Shown here piece by piece: positions 1 through 5,570 of a DNA stretch of 5,570 nt (positions are counted from its first letter, which is position 1; every line of letters starts with the position of its first letter). The notes beneath the pieces are model-generated. The model saw nothing but the letters and a program-made list of their open reading frames with translations. It did not search any database and had not been told where the DNA came from. A program made the translations under genes and the position numbers. The stretch covers positions 1 to 5,570 of the forward strand of contig URTH01000127.1 of the NCBI GenBank assembly GCA_900550775.1, read 5' to 3'. The DNA is from an uncultured Eubacteriales bacterium (GTDB taxonomy: Bacteria > Bacillota > Clostridia > Monoglobales > Monoglobaceae).

Positions 1-17
1 AACCTCTGAAATATCAG

Positions 18-23
18 TATAAT
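18..23 (+). promoter_or_regulatory. possible -10 element in the leader of the phosphofructokinase frame
   Basis: A perfect TATAAT lies 92 bases before the chosen start codon at 116. The matching -35 hexamer would fall just before base 1, so it cannot be checked. The rest of 1-115 holds no gene I can support, and I recognise no riboswitch or hairpin in it. The call rests on the hexamer alone and is tentative. Confidence 0.25.
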
Positions 24-115
24 AGAATAGGAATGGAATGGTGAAAGCATAAGCAGCGAATGTGCTGTGCAGCCGTTTCAAAATTTTGCCATGCGGCGGA
101 ATGGAGAATACGTTT

Positions 116-1402
116 ATGATTAAAACGATTGGTGTATTGACAAGCGGCGGCGATGCCCCCGGCATGAATGCAGCGGTACGTGCCGTTGTCCGTGCAGCTC
201 TGAAAAAGGGCATGACAGTATATGGCGTAAAGCGTGGCTACTGTGGTCTGCTGGAAGACGATATTGAGCCGATGGACGAAATGAGTGTAGCAGGAATCAT
301 CAGCCGCGGCGGTACTATGCTGTACACCGCAAGAAGTGCAGAGTTCCGCACCGAACAGGGCGTTCTGAAAGCAAAGGCTACCTGTGAAAAGTACGGTCTG
401 GAAGGTCTGGTCGTTATCGGCGGTGACGGTTCGTTCCGCGGTGCCGCAGATCTGTCTGCACACGGCATTCTGTGTGTAGGTCTGCCGGGTACCATTGACA
501 ACGATATTGCCTGCACAGATTACACCATTGGTTATGATACCGCAATGAACACTGCAATGGAACTGATGGACAAGCTGTCGGATACTAGCCAGTCCCACTA
601 TCGCTGCAGCGTTGTTGAGGTTATGGGCCGTGGTGCTGGTTACATTGCACTGAATACCGGTGTGGCTTCCGGTGCACTGGAGATCATCACCAAGGAAAAG
701 CCCTATGATCTGGACAAGATCGCGAAGAAGATGATGGAATTCAAGGCAAGAGGCAAGCAGAACTTCATTATCGTTGTTGCAGAAAACATCGGTCATTCCG
801 AAGAGATCTGCAAGCTGATCCAGGAAAAGACTGGTATCGAATCCCGTGCGACCATTTTGGGTCACGTACAGCGTGGTGGTTCTCCGACAGTCCGCGACCG
901 TGTAGCAGCAACAGAAATGGGCTACTATGCTGTAGAACTGCTGGAACAGGGCATCGGTAACCGTGTTGTCGGCATGCAGGGCGGCAAGGATCCCTTTAAC
1001 CGCGGCACCTATCCGTGGAGAGCGGTGGACATCGAGCTTTTGGATTGGGTTAAAAAACTGACGGCAATCAGAAAAAACACGGATTGTCTGCGCCGCGGCC
1101 GGTTTGAGACCGTTTTTGCCGAGGGCGGCGTCTATGGATATCTGCGGTATTTTGAGGGAGAATGTGATGTGTTTGGCAGTCCTGCGGACGGTACGGCGGC
1201 ACTGTGCCTTATCAACCGTGACGGCACGGAAAAAGAGGTTGCGGTATCGATTTCAAAATTGAAAAACGCGGTCTTTTATGACGCATTTTCGATGGAGAGA
1301 AAAATATTGGGCGAGATAAAAGAAACGTTTGTGCTCCCTCCGTATACGGCGCAGCTGTGGATCAAAGGAAAAAGCGGCGGCAGAAACAATGTGGATCGCT
1401 AA
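116..1402 (+). CDS. pfkA: truncated ATP-dependent 6-phosphofructokinase joined in frame to the C-terminal end of a GH13 amylase
   Basis: The frame encodes 428 aa. Residues 1-291 are a cytosolic phosphofructokinase of the bacterial PfkA type, which makes fructose 1,6-bisphosphate from fructose 6-phosphate and ATP in glycolysis. Visible motifs are the N-terminal LTSGGDAPGMNAA nucleotide loop (8-20), GGDGS (102-106), PGTIDND with the catalytic Asp128 (124-130), EVMGRGAG (168-175) and HVQRGGSPT (250-258). Gly at 105 and Gly at 125, rather than Asp and Lys, point to ATP rather than pyrophosphate as donor. Against typical 319-320 aa family members it matches to the GMQGGK at 286-291, then lacks the last ~28 residues. 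From residue 292 the sequence is GH13 instead. The start at 116 puts the protein at the usual PFK N-terminus and has GGAG at 103-106 with a 9-base spacer; ATG 101 and ATG 62 are in frame but add non-conserved residues. Loss of the C-terminal strand and helix probably harms folding. The PFK identity is very secure; whether this frame exists in a real genome is doubtful. Confidence 0.85.
   Translation: MIKTIGVLTSGGDAPGMNAAVRAVVRAALKKGMTVYGVKRGYCGLLEDDIEPMDEMSVAGIISRGGTMLYTARSAEFRTEQGVLKAKATCEKYGLEGLVVIGGDGSFRGAADLSAHGILCVGLPGTIDNDIACTDYTIGYDTAMNTAMELMDKLSDTSQSHYRCSVVEVMGRGAGYIALNTGVASGALEIITKEKPYDLDKIAKKMMEFKARGKQNFIIVVAENIGHSEEICKLIQEKTGIESRATILGHVQRGGSPTVRDRVAATEMGYYAVELLEQGIGNRVVGMQGGKDPFNRGTYPWRAVDIELLDWVKKLTAIRKNTDCLRRGRFETVFAEGGVYGYLRYFEGECDVFGSPADGTAALCLINRDGTEKEVAVSISKLKNAVFYDAFSMERKILGEIKETFVLPPYTAQLWIKGKSGGRNNVDR
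980..991 (+). other. junction between phosphofructokinase and GH13 sequence
   Basis: Codons GGC GGC AAG GAT encode Gly-Gly-Lys-Asp. The Gly-Gly-Lys fits the PFK run just before its missing C-terminus and also the GG-x-DP motif of GH13 enzymes. The reading frame is kept across the join. A BamHI-type GGATCC occurs at 988-993, but a second copy at 1737-1742 lies inside the intact Nudix gene, so it need not mark a ligation. I infer a breakpoint in or near this short shared stretch. The exact base cannot be fixed from one sequence. Confidence 0.7.
983..1402 (+). pseudogene. C-terminal remnant of a GH13 alpha-amylase family enzyme (neopullulanase/cyclomaltodextrinase-like)
   Basis: From residue 290 of the chimeric frame, the GKDPFNRGTYPW segment matches the GG-x-DP-x-x-R...W region that closes the barrel of GH13_20-type enzymes. 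Next come a helix of the ELLDWVKKLTAIRK type, an LRRGRF/VYGYLR stretch, and a domain C beta-sandwich rich in short strands ending near LPPYTAQLWIKG. In complete enzymes this follows the (beta/alpha)8 barrel and carries no catalytic residues; the Asp/Glu/Asp catalytic triad and any N-terminal starch-binding domain are absent here. All ten lysines after the junction use AAA, unlike the PFK part and more like the genes to the right, so this piece probably belongs to the local chromosome. The family is inferred from remembered motifs, not an alignment; GH13 is secure, the subfamily less so. Confidence 0.8.
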
Positions 1403-1427
1403 ACAAAAGAAAAAAGGAGAACGACAG

Positions 1428-2042
1428 ATGGAACAATGGCTTTCTTGGGCAATGGAAATCCAGAGTCTGGCACAGGCCGGGCTGGCTTATACGAATAACG
1501 TATATGATATTGAGCGGTATGAACGTCTGCGCCGGATCGCGGCAGAAATGATCGAAAAAAAGACGGAAATTCCAATGGAAAAGGTAGAAGGTCTGTTTTG
1601 TAATGAAACAGGCTATCAGACGCCGAAGATCGATACACGGGCAGCCGTTTTTTTAGAAGATAAAATTTTACTGGTGCACGAAAACAACGGTACCTGGGCA
1701 CTGCCCGGCGGTTGGTGTGACGTACTGGAGTCGGTGGGATCCAACACAAAAAAAGAGGTGCTGGAGGAAACCGGACTTGATGTGGAGCCGGTAAGCATCA
1801 TCGCGGTGCAGGATCGGAACCGGCATAATTTGCCGGTTTATGCCTATGGGGTTTGTAAAATTTTTGTAATGTGTAAGCTGCTTGGCGGCACATTTACAAA
1901 AAACAGCGAAACGACCGAAACACGGTATTTTTCACGCGATGAGCTGCCAAAAAACCTGGCAGAAGAAAAAACAAACCGCGATCAGATTGCCATGTGTTTT
2001 GACGCACACCGCCAAACAAACTGGAAAACACTGTTTGACTAA
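1428..2042 (+). CDS. Nudix hydrolase with N-terminal Nudix_hydro_N domain
   Basis: This 204-aa protein is likely a cytosolic Mg-dependent pyrophosphohydrolase of nucleoside diphosphate-X compounds. Residues 1-55 (WLSWAMEIQSLAQAGLAY, then YDIERYERLRRIAAEM) are typical of the Nudix_hydro_N domain, found in proteins usually annotated as ADP-ribose pyrophosphatases; some relatives act on CDP-choline. Residues ~68-200 form the Nudix fold. The Nudix box runs from G95 to L117 and fits G-x5-E-x7-[R/K]-E-U-x-E-E-x-G-U, with Lys109 in place of the canonical Arg and with Glu110, Glu113 and Glu114 kept. The start at 1428 is set by AAGGAG at 1414-1419 with an 8-base spacer; earlier in-frame codons overlap the GH13 tail and do not match the family. 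It starts 25 bases after the preceding frame ends, so it is probably co-transcribed with the GH13 gene. Substrate cannot be told from sequence. No good terminator follows; 2042-2055 holds only a 5-bp AGCAA/TTGCT stem. Confidence 0.9.
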   Translation: MEQWLSWAMEIQSLAQAGLAYTNNVYDIERYERLRRIAAEMIEKKTEIPMEKVEGLFCNETGYQTPKIDTRAAVFLEDKILLVHENNGTWALPGGWCDVLESVGSNTKKEVLEETGLDVEPVSIIAVQDRNRHNLPVYAYGVCKIFVMCKLLGGTFTKNSETTETRYFSRDELPKNLAEEKTNRDQIAMCFDAHRQTNWKTLFD

Positions 2043-2077
2043 GCAATATTTTGCTGAAAACTGACTTTTGCATAAAT

Positions 2078-2445
2078 TTATTCGTCAAGGAGAATATTTT
2101 CTGCCGTTTCAACACCGCACGCCTTGCAATAGGTACGAATTATTTCGATAAGGCAATCCTTTTGCGAACCATTTAATTGTTCGATCGCTGCATGCAATGC
2201 CGTTTCTATATCATTGGACGATGTCCCAAATAACAGATAAAATCTGCATTCACATGTAAGGCTTTGCAAACTTGAACCAATCTGGGAAGCGACAGACCGT
2301 AAAGACCGCGTTCGATATTTGATACGTGGGTTCCGTTACAAACATCGATCATTTCTGCAAAGGAATCCTGCGATAAATTCCTTTTTTGCCGTATTTCTTT
2401 GATCCGTTTTCCCAATGCGGCGTTGAGAATATCATCTTTTTCCAT
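2078..2445 (-). pseudogene. XRE-family helix-turn-helix regulator, frameshifted
   Basis: The first frame (2445-2206) begins with MEKDDILNAALGKRIKEIRQ and carries an HTH_3/Cro-C1 type domain (about residues 12-65): LSQDSFAEMI, a recognition helix region with HVSNIERG, and LPRLVQVCKALHVNADF. It then runs off into non-family sequence (ICYLGHRPMI) and stops. A second frame (2269-2078) continues the expected protein as LLFGTSSNDIETALHAAIEQL and a helical tail ending in ILLDE. Joining the two gives about 121 aa, a normal size for small XRE regulators of Firmicutes with a short C-terminal helix pair. The shift lies around 2234-2242, by the run of four T on the coding strand; removing two T restores the common ADYLLFG, and adding one base gives ADFILLFG. 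The start has AGGAGG (plus-strand 2452-2457) with a 6-base spacer, showing the gene was translated, at least formerly. Target genes are unknown. A sequencing indel remains possible, in which case the gene is intact. Confidence 0.75.
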
Positions 2446-2485
2446 ACAATCCCTCCTAATAATTTTTACCGTTTTCGATAGTCTG

Positions 2486-2510
2486 AAGGCCTCCCGGTTA
2501 GGGAGGCCTT
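2486..2510. terminator. strong hairpin after leuB, probable 3' end of the leu operon
   Basis: AAGGCCTCCC (2486-2495) pairs perfectly with GGGAGGCCTT (2501-2510) around a 5-base loop, giving a GC-rich 10-bp stem that starts 5 bases past the leuB stop codon. The position suits a terminator or a 3' end-protecting structure for the minus-strand operon. No clear U-tract follows the stem in either direction (minus-strand continuation is CAGACTATCGAAAAC), so efficient intrinsic termination is not assured and read-through into the regulator at 2445 is possible. Confidence 0.5.
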
Positions 2511-2515
2511 ATCAA

Positions 2516-3598
2516 TTAGTTCTTTTTCAGGTATGCGGTAATCTTGTCGCCCATTTCACAGGTGCCGAGGAGCGTTCCGCCCTCGTCCATAATGTCCGCT
2601 GTGCGGAAACCGTCATTCAAAACGCGGGTAACCGCGTCCTCAATGCACTTTGCCTCTTCCATCAGTCCAAAGCTGTCACGCAGCATCATGGCACAGGATA
2701 AAACGGTTGCAATCGGGTTTGCCTTATTCTGACCGGCAATATCCGGCGCACTGCCGTGAATCGGTTCGTACATCCCTCGCGTGCTGCTGCCGAGCGAGGA
2801 GGAGGGGAGCATACCGATCGATCCGGTGGTCATGCTGGCCTCGTCGGATAAAATATCGCCAAACATATTCTCTGTCACAATCACGTCAAACTGAGAGGGA
2901 TTGCGCACCAGCTGCATCGCACAGTTGTCAACCAGCATATCCTCATAGGTGACGTCCGGGTACTCTTTTGCGAGGGCGTGCATGGTCTCGCGCCATAGTC
3001 TTGACGTTTCAATCACGTTGGCCTTGTCCACACTGGTGACCTTCTTCCGGCGTTTTTGCGCCATAGCAAAGGCAACACGGCCGATTCTTTCGATCTCTTT
3101 TTTGGAATATTCCAGCTCGTCATAAGCGACCTCGCCCATCTCGCCGCCGTCCTTGCGGCCGCGCTTGCCAAAGTAAAGACCGCCGGTCAGTTCGCGGACA
3201 ATCACCAAATCAATGCCGTCTTTCGAGATTTCCGGCTTTAACGGGCACGCGTCTGCCAGTGCGGCATGCAATTTGGCAGGGCGAATATTGGCAAACAGCC
3301 CCAGTCTGCTCCGCAGGCCGAGCAGCGCTTTCTCCGGCCGTTTGTCGCCGGGGAGCGTGTCCCATTTGGGGCCGCCGACCGCACCTAAGAGAACGGAATC
3401 CGCCTTTAATGCGGTCTGTACGGATTCTTCCGGCAGCGGTACGCCGCACGCGTCAATCGCGCAGCCGCCGGCCAAGATATCCGTATAGACAAAGGTATGT
3501 CCAAACAGGGTGCCGATTTGGTTTAAAACCTTTTCGGCCTCTGTTACGATTTCCGGGCCGATGCCGTCACCTTTTACTACTGCTAACTCTATCTTCAT
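2516..3598 (-). CDS. leuB: 3-isopropylmalate dehydrogenase
   Basis: This 360-aa cytosolic enzyme carries out NAD-dependent oxidative decarboxylation of 3-isopropylmalate to 2-ketoisocaproate, the third dedicated step of leucine synthesis. It has full family length with all key residues visible: GDGIGPEI (10-17), GAVGGPKWD (72-80), substrate arginines in LRSRLGLFANIRP (R96, R106), R135 and Y142 in RELTGGLYFG, the catalytic Lys192 in VDKANV, metal-binding Asp224, Asp248 and Asp252 (VDN, FGDILSDEAS), and the NAD-site YEPIHGSAPDIAGQNKANP (277-295). The GGLYFG and GPKWD motifs favour isopropylmalate over isocitrate or tartrate dehydrogenase, and so does the leuCD context. The start at 3598 is supported by AAGGAG (plus-strand 3608-3613) with a 9-base spacer. 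That site lies inside the last codons of leuD, 4 bases separate the genes, and translational coupling is likely. Confidence 0.97.
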   Translation of the reverse strand: MKIELAVVKGDGIGPEIVTEAEKVLNQIGTLFGHTFVYTDILAGGCAIDACGVPLPEESVQTALKADSVLLGAVGGPKWDTLPGDKRPEKALLGLRSRLGLFANIRPAKLHAALADACPLKPEISKDGIDLVIVRELTGGLYFGKRGRKDGGEMGEVAYDELEYSKKEIERIGRVAFAMAQKRRKKVTSVDKANVIETSRLWRETMHALAKEYPDVTYEDMLVDNCAMQLVRNPSQFDVIVTENMFGDILSDEASMTTGSIGMLPSSSLGSSTRGMYEPIHGSAPDIAGQNKANPIATVLSCAMMLRDSFGLMEEAKCIEDAVTRVLNDGFRTADIMDEGGTLLGTCEMGDKITAYLKKN

Positions 3599-3602
3599 TC
3601 CT

Positions 3603-4088
3603 TTACGCTCCTTTGATGGAATTTAACAATCCGTTTTTCTCAATAATTTCCTTAATAAATGCAGGAAACGGTTCTGCCTGATACTGCTCGCCGCGGGTTA
3701 AATTATAGATGATACCGCTGTCAAAATCAATTTCCACCTCGTCGCCGTCCTGGATATGCTCCGAAGCCTCGCGGCATTCCATAATCGGCAGTCCGATATT
3801 GATGGCGTTGCGGTAAAAAATGCGGGCAAAGGTGGCCGCAATCACGCAGGCGATGCCGGATGCCTTAATGGCGATCGGCGCATGTTCTCTTGACGAGCCG
3901 CAGCCAAAGTTGTTGTGGGCAACCATGATGTCTCCTTTTTTTACTTTTTTGGTAAAGTCTGCGTCAATATCCTCCATACAGTGCGCCGCAAGCTCGGACG
4001 GAACCGAGGTGTTTAAATACCGCGCCGGAATAATGACATCGGTATCCACGTTGTCCATATACTTATGCACGCTGCCTTTTGCTTTCAT
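3603..4088 (-). CDS. leuD: 3-isopropylmalate dehydratase small subunit
   Basis: This 161-aa small subunit pairs with LeuC to isomerise 2-isopropylmalate to 3-isopropylmalate via dehydration and rehydration. It has the swivel-domain hallmarks: [13 protein letters not shown] (13-25), [16 protein letters not shown] (56-71) with the substrate-contacting Ser-Ser-Arg loop, and [14 protein letters not shown] (88-101). Its length fits the short LeuD type common in clostridia and archaea rather than the ~200-aa proteobacterial form. The frame is open up to 4232, but the upstream 48 codons overlap leuC and do not resemble LeuD. The start at 4088 follows AAGGAGG (plus-strand 4096-4102) with a 7-base spacer, 16 bases after the leuC stop. 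No missing residue is apparent. Confidence 0.96.
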   Translation of the reverse strand: MKAKGSVHKYMDNVDTDVIIPARYLNTSVPSELAAHCMEDIDADFTKKVKKGDIMVAHNNFGCGSSREHAPIAIKASGIACVIAATFARIFYRNAINIGLPIMECREASEHIQDGDEVEIDFDSGIIYNLTRGEQYQAEPFPAFIKEIIEKNGLLNSIKGA

Positions 4089-4104
4089 GGTAAAACCTCC
4101 TTCA

Positions 4105-5364
4105 TTAAAGTGCGTCCGGGGACGTGATAAAGCCGCTGACTGCCGATGCGGCGGCAACGGCCGGGCCGGAGAGGTAAACCTCGGATTCCGGGTGACCCAT
4201 TCTGCCGACAAAGTTGCGGTTGGTGGTGGCAATGGCGCGTTCGCCCTTTGCCAAAATGCCCATGTGGCCGCCGAGACAGGGGCCGCAGGTCGGGGTGGAT
4301 ACCACGCAGCCGGCGTCTAAAAAGATGTCAAACAATCCCTCATGCATAGCCTGTTTATATATTTTCTGGGTGGCAGGAATGATGATGGCACGGACATTTT
4401 TGGCAATGTGTCTGCCCTTTAACACCGCAGCGGCGGCGCGCAGATCCTCAATCCGCCCGTTGGTGCAGGAACCGATCACGCACTGGTCAATTTTGACCTC
4501 GCCCACCTCATCAATGGTACGGGTATTCTCCGGCAGATGCGGAAATGCAACCGTCAGCTTGATTTTGCTGAGATCAATATCGTAAACCGTCGTATATTCC
4601 GCATCATCATCCGCTTTGTAGGCGGTAAAGGGACGGCTGACCTTATCTTTTATATAAGAAAGCGTCACATCGTCCACTTCAAAAATACCGTTTTTGCCGC
4701 CGGCCTCAATCGCCATGTTCGCCATGGCAAGGCGGTCGTCCATGGACAGGTTTTTCAGCCCGTCTCCGCCGAACTCCATCGACTGGTATAGTGCGCCGTC
4801 CACGCCGATCATGCCGATAATGTGCAAAATCACATCCTTGCCGGAAACCCATTTTCCGGGCTTGCCGGTCAGGTTAAAGCGCAGCGCGGAGGGAACCTTA
4901 AACCACGCCTTGCCGGAGGCCATACCGGCCGCCATGTCGGTGCTGCCCACGCCGGTCGAAAACGCGCCGAGTGCGCCGTACGTACAGGTGTGCGAATCGG
5001 CGCCGATCACGGCCTCGCCGGGGGCAACCAGCCCTTTTTCCGGCAGGAGGGCATGTTCGATGCCCATGTCACCGACATCGTAGAAGTTGGTGACGGTATG
5101 GGCGTCTGCAAATTCGCGGCAAAGCTTGCAGTGCTCCGCCGATTTGATATCCTTATTGGGAGTAAAGTGATCCAATACAATTGAAATTTTGTCCTTGTCA
5201 AAAACGTCGGTAAAGCCGTTTGATTCAAATTCTTTAATGGCAACCGGCGTGGTAACGTCATTGCCGAGTACCATATCCAAATCCGCACGGATCAATTGTC
5301 CGGCTTTGACACTGTCAAGGCCTGCGTGTGCGGCAAGAATTTTTTGCGTCATGGTCATTCCCAC
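4105..5364 (-). CDS. leuC: 3-isopropylmalate dehydratase large subunit, GTG start
   Basis: This 419-aa aconitase-family large subunit of isopropylmalate isomerase carries the [4Fe-4S] cluster. The cluster ligands are Cys300 (VIGSCTNGR) and the Cys360/Cys363 pair ([13 protein letters not shown]). Other landmarks are [14 protein letters not shown] at the N-terminus, VLDHFTPN (63-70), [16 protein letters not shown] (101-116), [20 protein letters not shown] (121-140) and the C-terminal [20 protein letters not shown] (381-400). Length and motifs fit the ~420-aa type paired with a short LeuD. An ATG at 5382 would give 425 aa, but its own first codons (ATG AAG GAG G) contain the Shine-Dalgarno of the GTG at 5364, and proteins of this type normally begin MGMTMTQKI. 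Homoaconitase is a possible alternative for this family; the leuD and leuB neighbours argue for leucine synthesis. Confidence 0.95.
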   Translation of the reverse strand: MGMTMTQKILAAHAGLDSVKAGQLIRADLDMVLGNDVTTPVAIKEFESNGFTDVFDKDKISIVLDHFTPNKDIKSAEHCKLCREFADAHTVTNFYDVGDMGIEHALLPEKGLVAPGEAVIGADSHTCTYGALGAFSTGVGSTDMAAGMASGKAWFKVPSALRFNLTGKPGKWVSGKDVILHIIGMIGVDGALYQSMEFGGDGLKNLSMDDRLAMANMAIEAGGKNGIFEVDDVTLSYIKDKVSRPFTAYKADDDAEYTTVYDIDLSKIKLTVAFPHLPENTRTIDEVGEVKIDQCVIGSCTNGRIEDLRAAAAVLKGRHIAKNVRAIIIPATQKIYKQAMHEGLFDIFLDAGCVVSTPTCGPCLGGHMGILAKGERAIATTNRNFVGRMGHPESEVYLSGPAVAAASAVSGFITSPDAL

Positions 5365-5372
5365 GGTAAATG

Positions 5373-5379
5373 CCTCCTT
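5373..5379 (-). promoter_or_regulatory. Shine-Dalgarno that decides the leuC GTG start
   Basis: AAGGAGG on the minus strand lies 8 bases before the GTG at 5364-5362. The same bases form codons 2-4 of the longer ATG reading at 5382, which has no comparable site before it. This favours GTG as the true start. Confidence 0.8.
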
Positions 5380-5401
5380 CATCGGGCAAAAGTCCCGGTT
5401 T

Positions 5402-5570
5402 TTATGCTTTTAAAATTGCGCCGGTGGACGCCGAGGTCACCAGCTTTGCGTATTTTCTCAAAACGCCGTCCTTAATCGGCGGTTCTTTCGGAACAAAGTT
5501 TTCGCGGCGCTTTTTAAGTTCCTCATCCGATACCTGCATCGAGATCGTTCCGGCCGGAATATCAATCGAG
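5402..5570 (-). CDS. ilvD: dihydroxy-acid dehydratase, C-terminal fragment cut by the window edge
   Basis: Fifty-five C-terminal residues are present, from [20 protein letters not shown] through a [20 protein letters not shown] stretch to [15 protein letters not shown] and a TAA stop. This is the characteristic tail of IlvD/Edd proteins: the S-DEEL-RR segment, then W/F-x-P-K-E-P, G-L-x-KY and V-S-A-S-x-GA. The enzyme dehydrates 2,3-dihydroxy-isovalerate and 2,3-dihydroxy-3-methylvalerate to 2-keto acids for valine, leucine and isoleucine, using an Fe-S cluster. The cluster ligands lie in the missing part. The related phosphogluconate dehydratase (Edd) cannot be excluded from the tail alone, but the leuCDB genes 37 bases downstream on the same strand make IlvD much likelier. 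Confidence 0.9.
   Translation of the reverse strand, partial: SIDIPAGTISMQVSDEELKKRRENFVPKEPPIKDGVLRKYAKLVTSASTGAILKA

Noticed and set aside
14..865. A 283-codon open frame on the minus strand opposite the phosphofructokinase
   Set aside because: It lies wholly opposite a well-conserved gene, its protein is rich in His, Cys, Thr and Gln with no recognisable family, and it is explained by the codon choice of the plus-strand PFK sequence.
988..993. GGATCC at the junction as proof of a BamHI cloning chimera
   Set aside because: The same hexamer occurs at 1737-1742 within the intact Nudix gene, and the GAT CC also fits the Asp-Pro of the GH13 motif, so the site can be coincidental.
2042..2055. 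Hairpin AGCAA-TATT-TTGCT as a terminator between the converging Nudix and XRE genes
   Set aside because: The stem is only 5 bp and AT-rich, with no T-run next to it in either direction, so it does not meet the standard for an intrinsic terminator.
4146..5184. Several plus-strand open frames of 60-170 codons opposite leuC and leuD
   Set aside because: They are shadows of GC-rich conserved genes, without matching ribosome binding sites or recognisable protein families.
2516..5570. A novel system hidden in the minus-strand gene cluster
   Set aside because: Every gene there is a well-known leucine/branched-chain amino acid enzyme with intact motifs and standard spacing; I found no extra small gene, repeat or unexplained gap longer than 40 bases.

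Overview
This window looks like chromosomal DNA of a Gram-positive anaerobe of the Clostridia type, plausibly Ruminococcaceae/Oscillospiraceae. That placement is inferred from the strong AGGAGG-like ribosome binding sites, the style of the proteins and the ilvD-leuC-leuD-leuB gene order, not from any database search. I see no rRNA, tRNA, CRISPR array, transposase or phage gene. Most of the content is ordinary central metabolism; the unusual parts are one chimeric reading frame and one frameshifted regulator.

Left part, plus strand (1-2042). A short leader (1-115) is followed by an open frame (116-1402). Its first 291 codons are a bacterial ATP-dependent 6-phosphofructokinase lacking its last ~28 residues. 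Its last 137 codons are the C-terminal end of a family GH13 alpha-amylase-type enzyme (neopullulanase/cyclomaltodextrinase-like). The two halves meet in frame at a Gly-Gly-Lys that both families can supply (about 980-991), and lysine codon use switches sharply there. A strand switch, a genomic rearrangement or an assembly/library chimera explains this better than an evolved two-domain enzyme, because both partners are broken. A Nudix hydrolase with the Nudix_hydro_N domain follows 25 bases downstream (1428-2042) and probably belongs with the GH13 tail.

Middle (2043-2515). Converging on the Nudix gene is a small XRE-family helix-turn-helix regulator on the minus strand (2445-2078). A frameshift near 2234-2242 splits it into an N-terminal DNA-binding half and a C-terminal half. 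A perfect 10-bp hairpin (2486-2510) separates it from the leu operon.

Right part, minus strand (2516-5570). This is a tightly packed branched-chain amino acid operon, transcribed right to left: the 3' end of ilvD (5570-5402, truncated by the window edge), leuC (5364-4105), leuD (4088-3603) and leuB (3598-2516). IlvD makes the 2-keto acid precursors of valine, leucine and isoleucine. LeuC and LeuD form the [4Fe-4S] isopropylmalate isomerase, and LeuB oxidises 3-isopropylmalate. Intergenic gaps are 37, 16 and 4 bases, each with a good Shine-Dalgarno, so co-transcription and partly coupled translation are likely. leuA and the operon promoter are not in the window.
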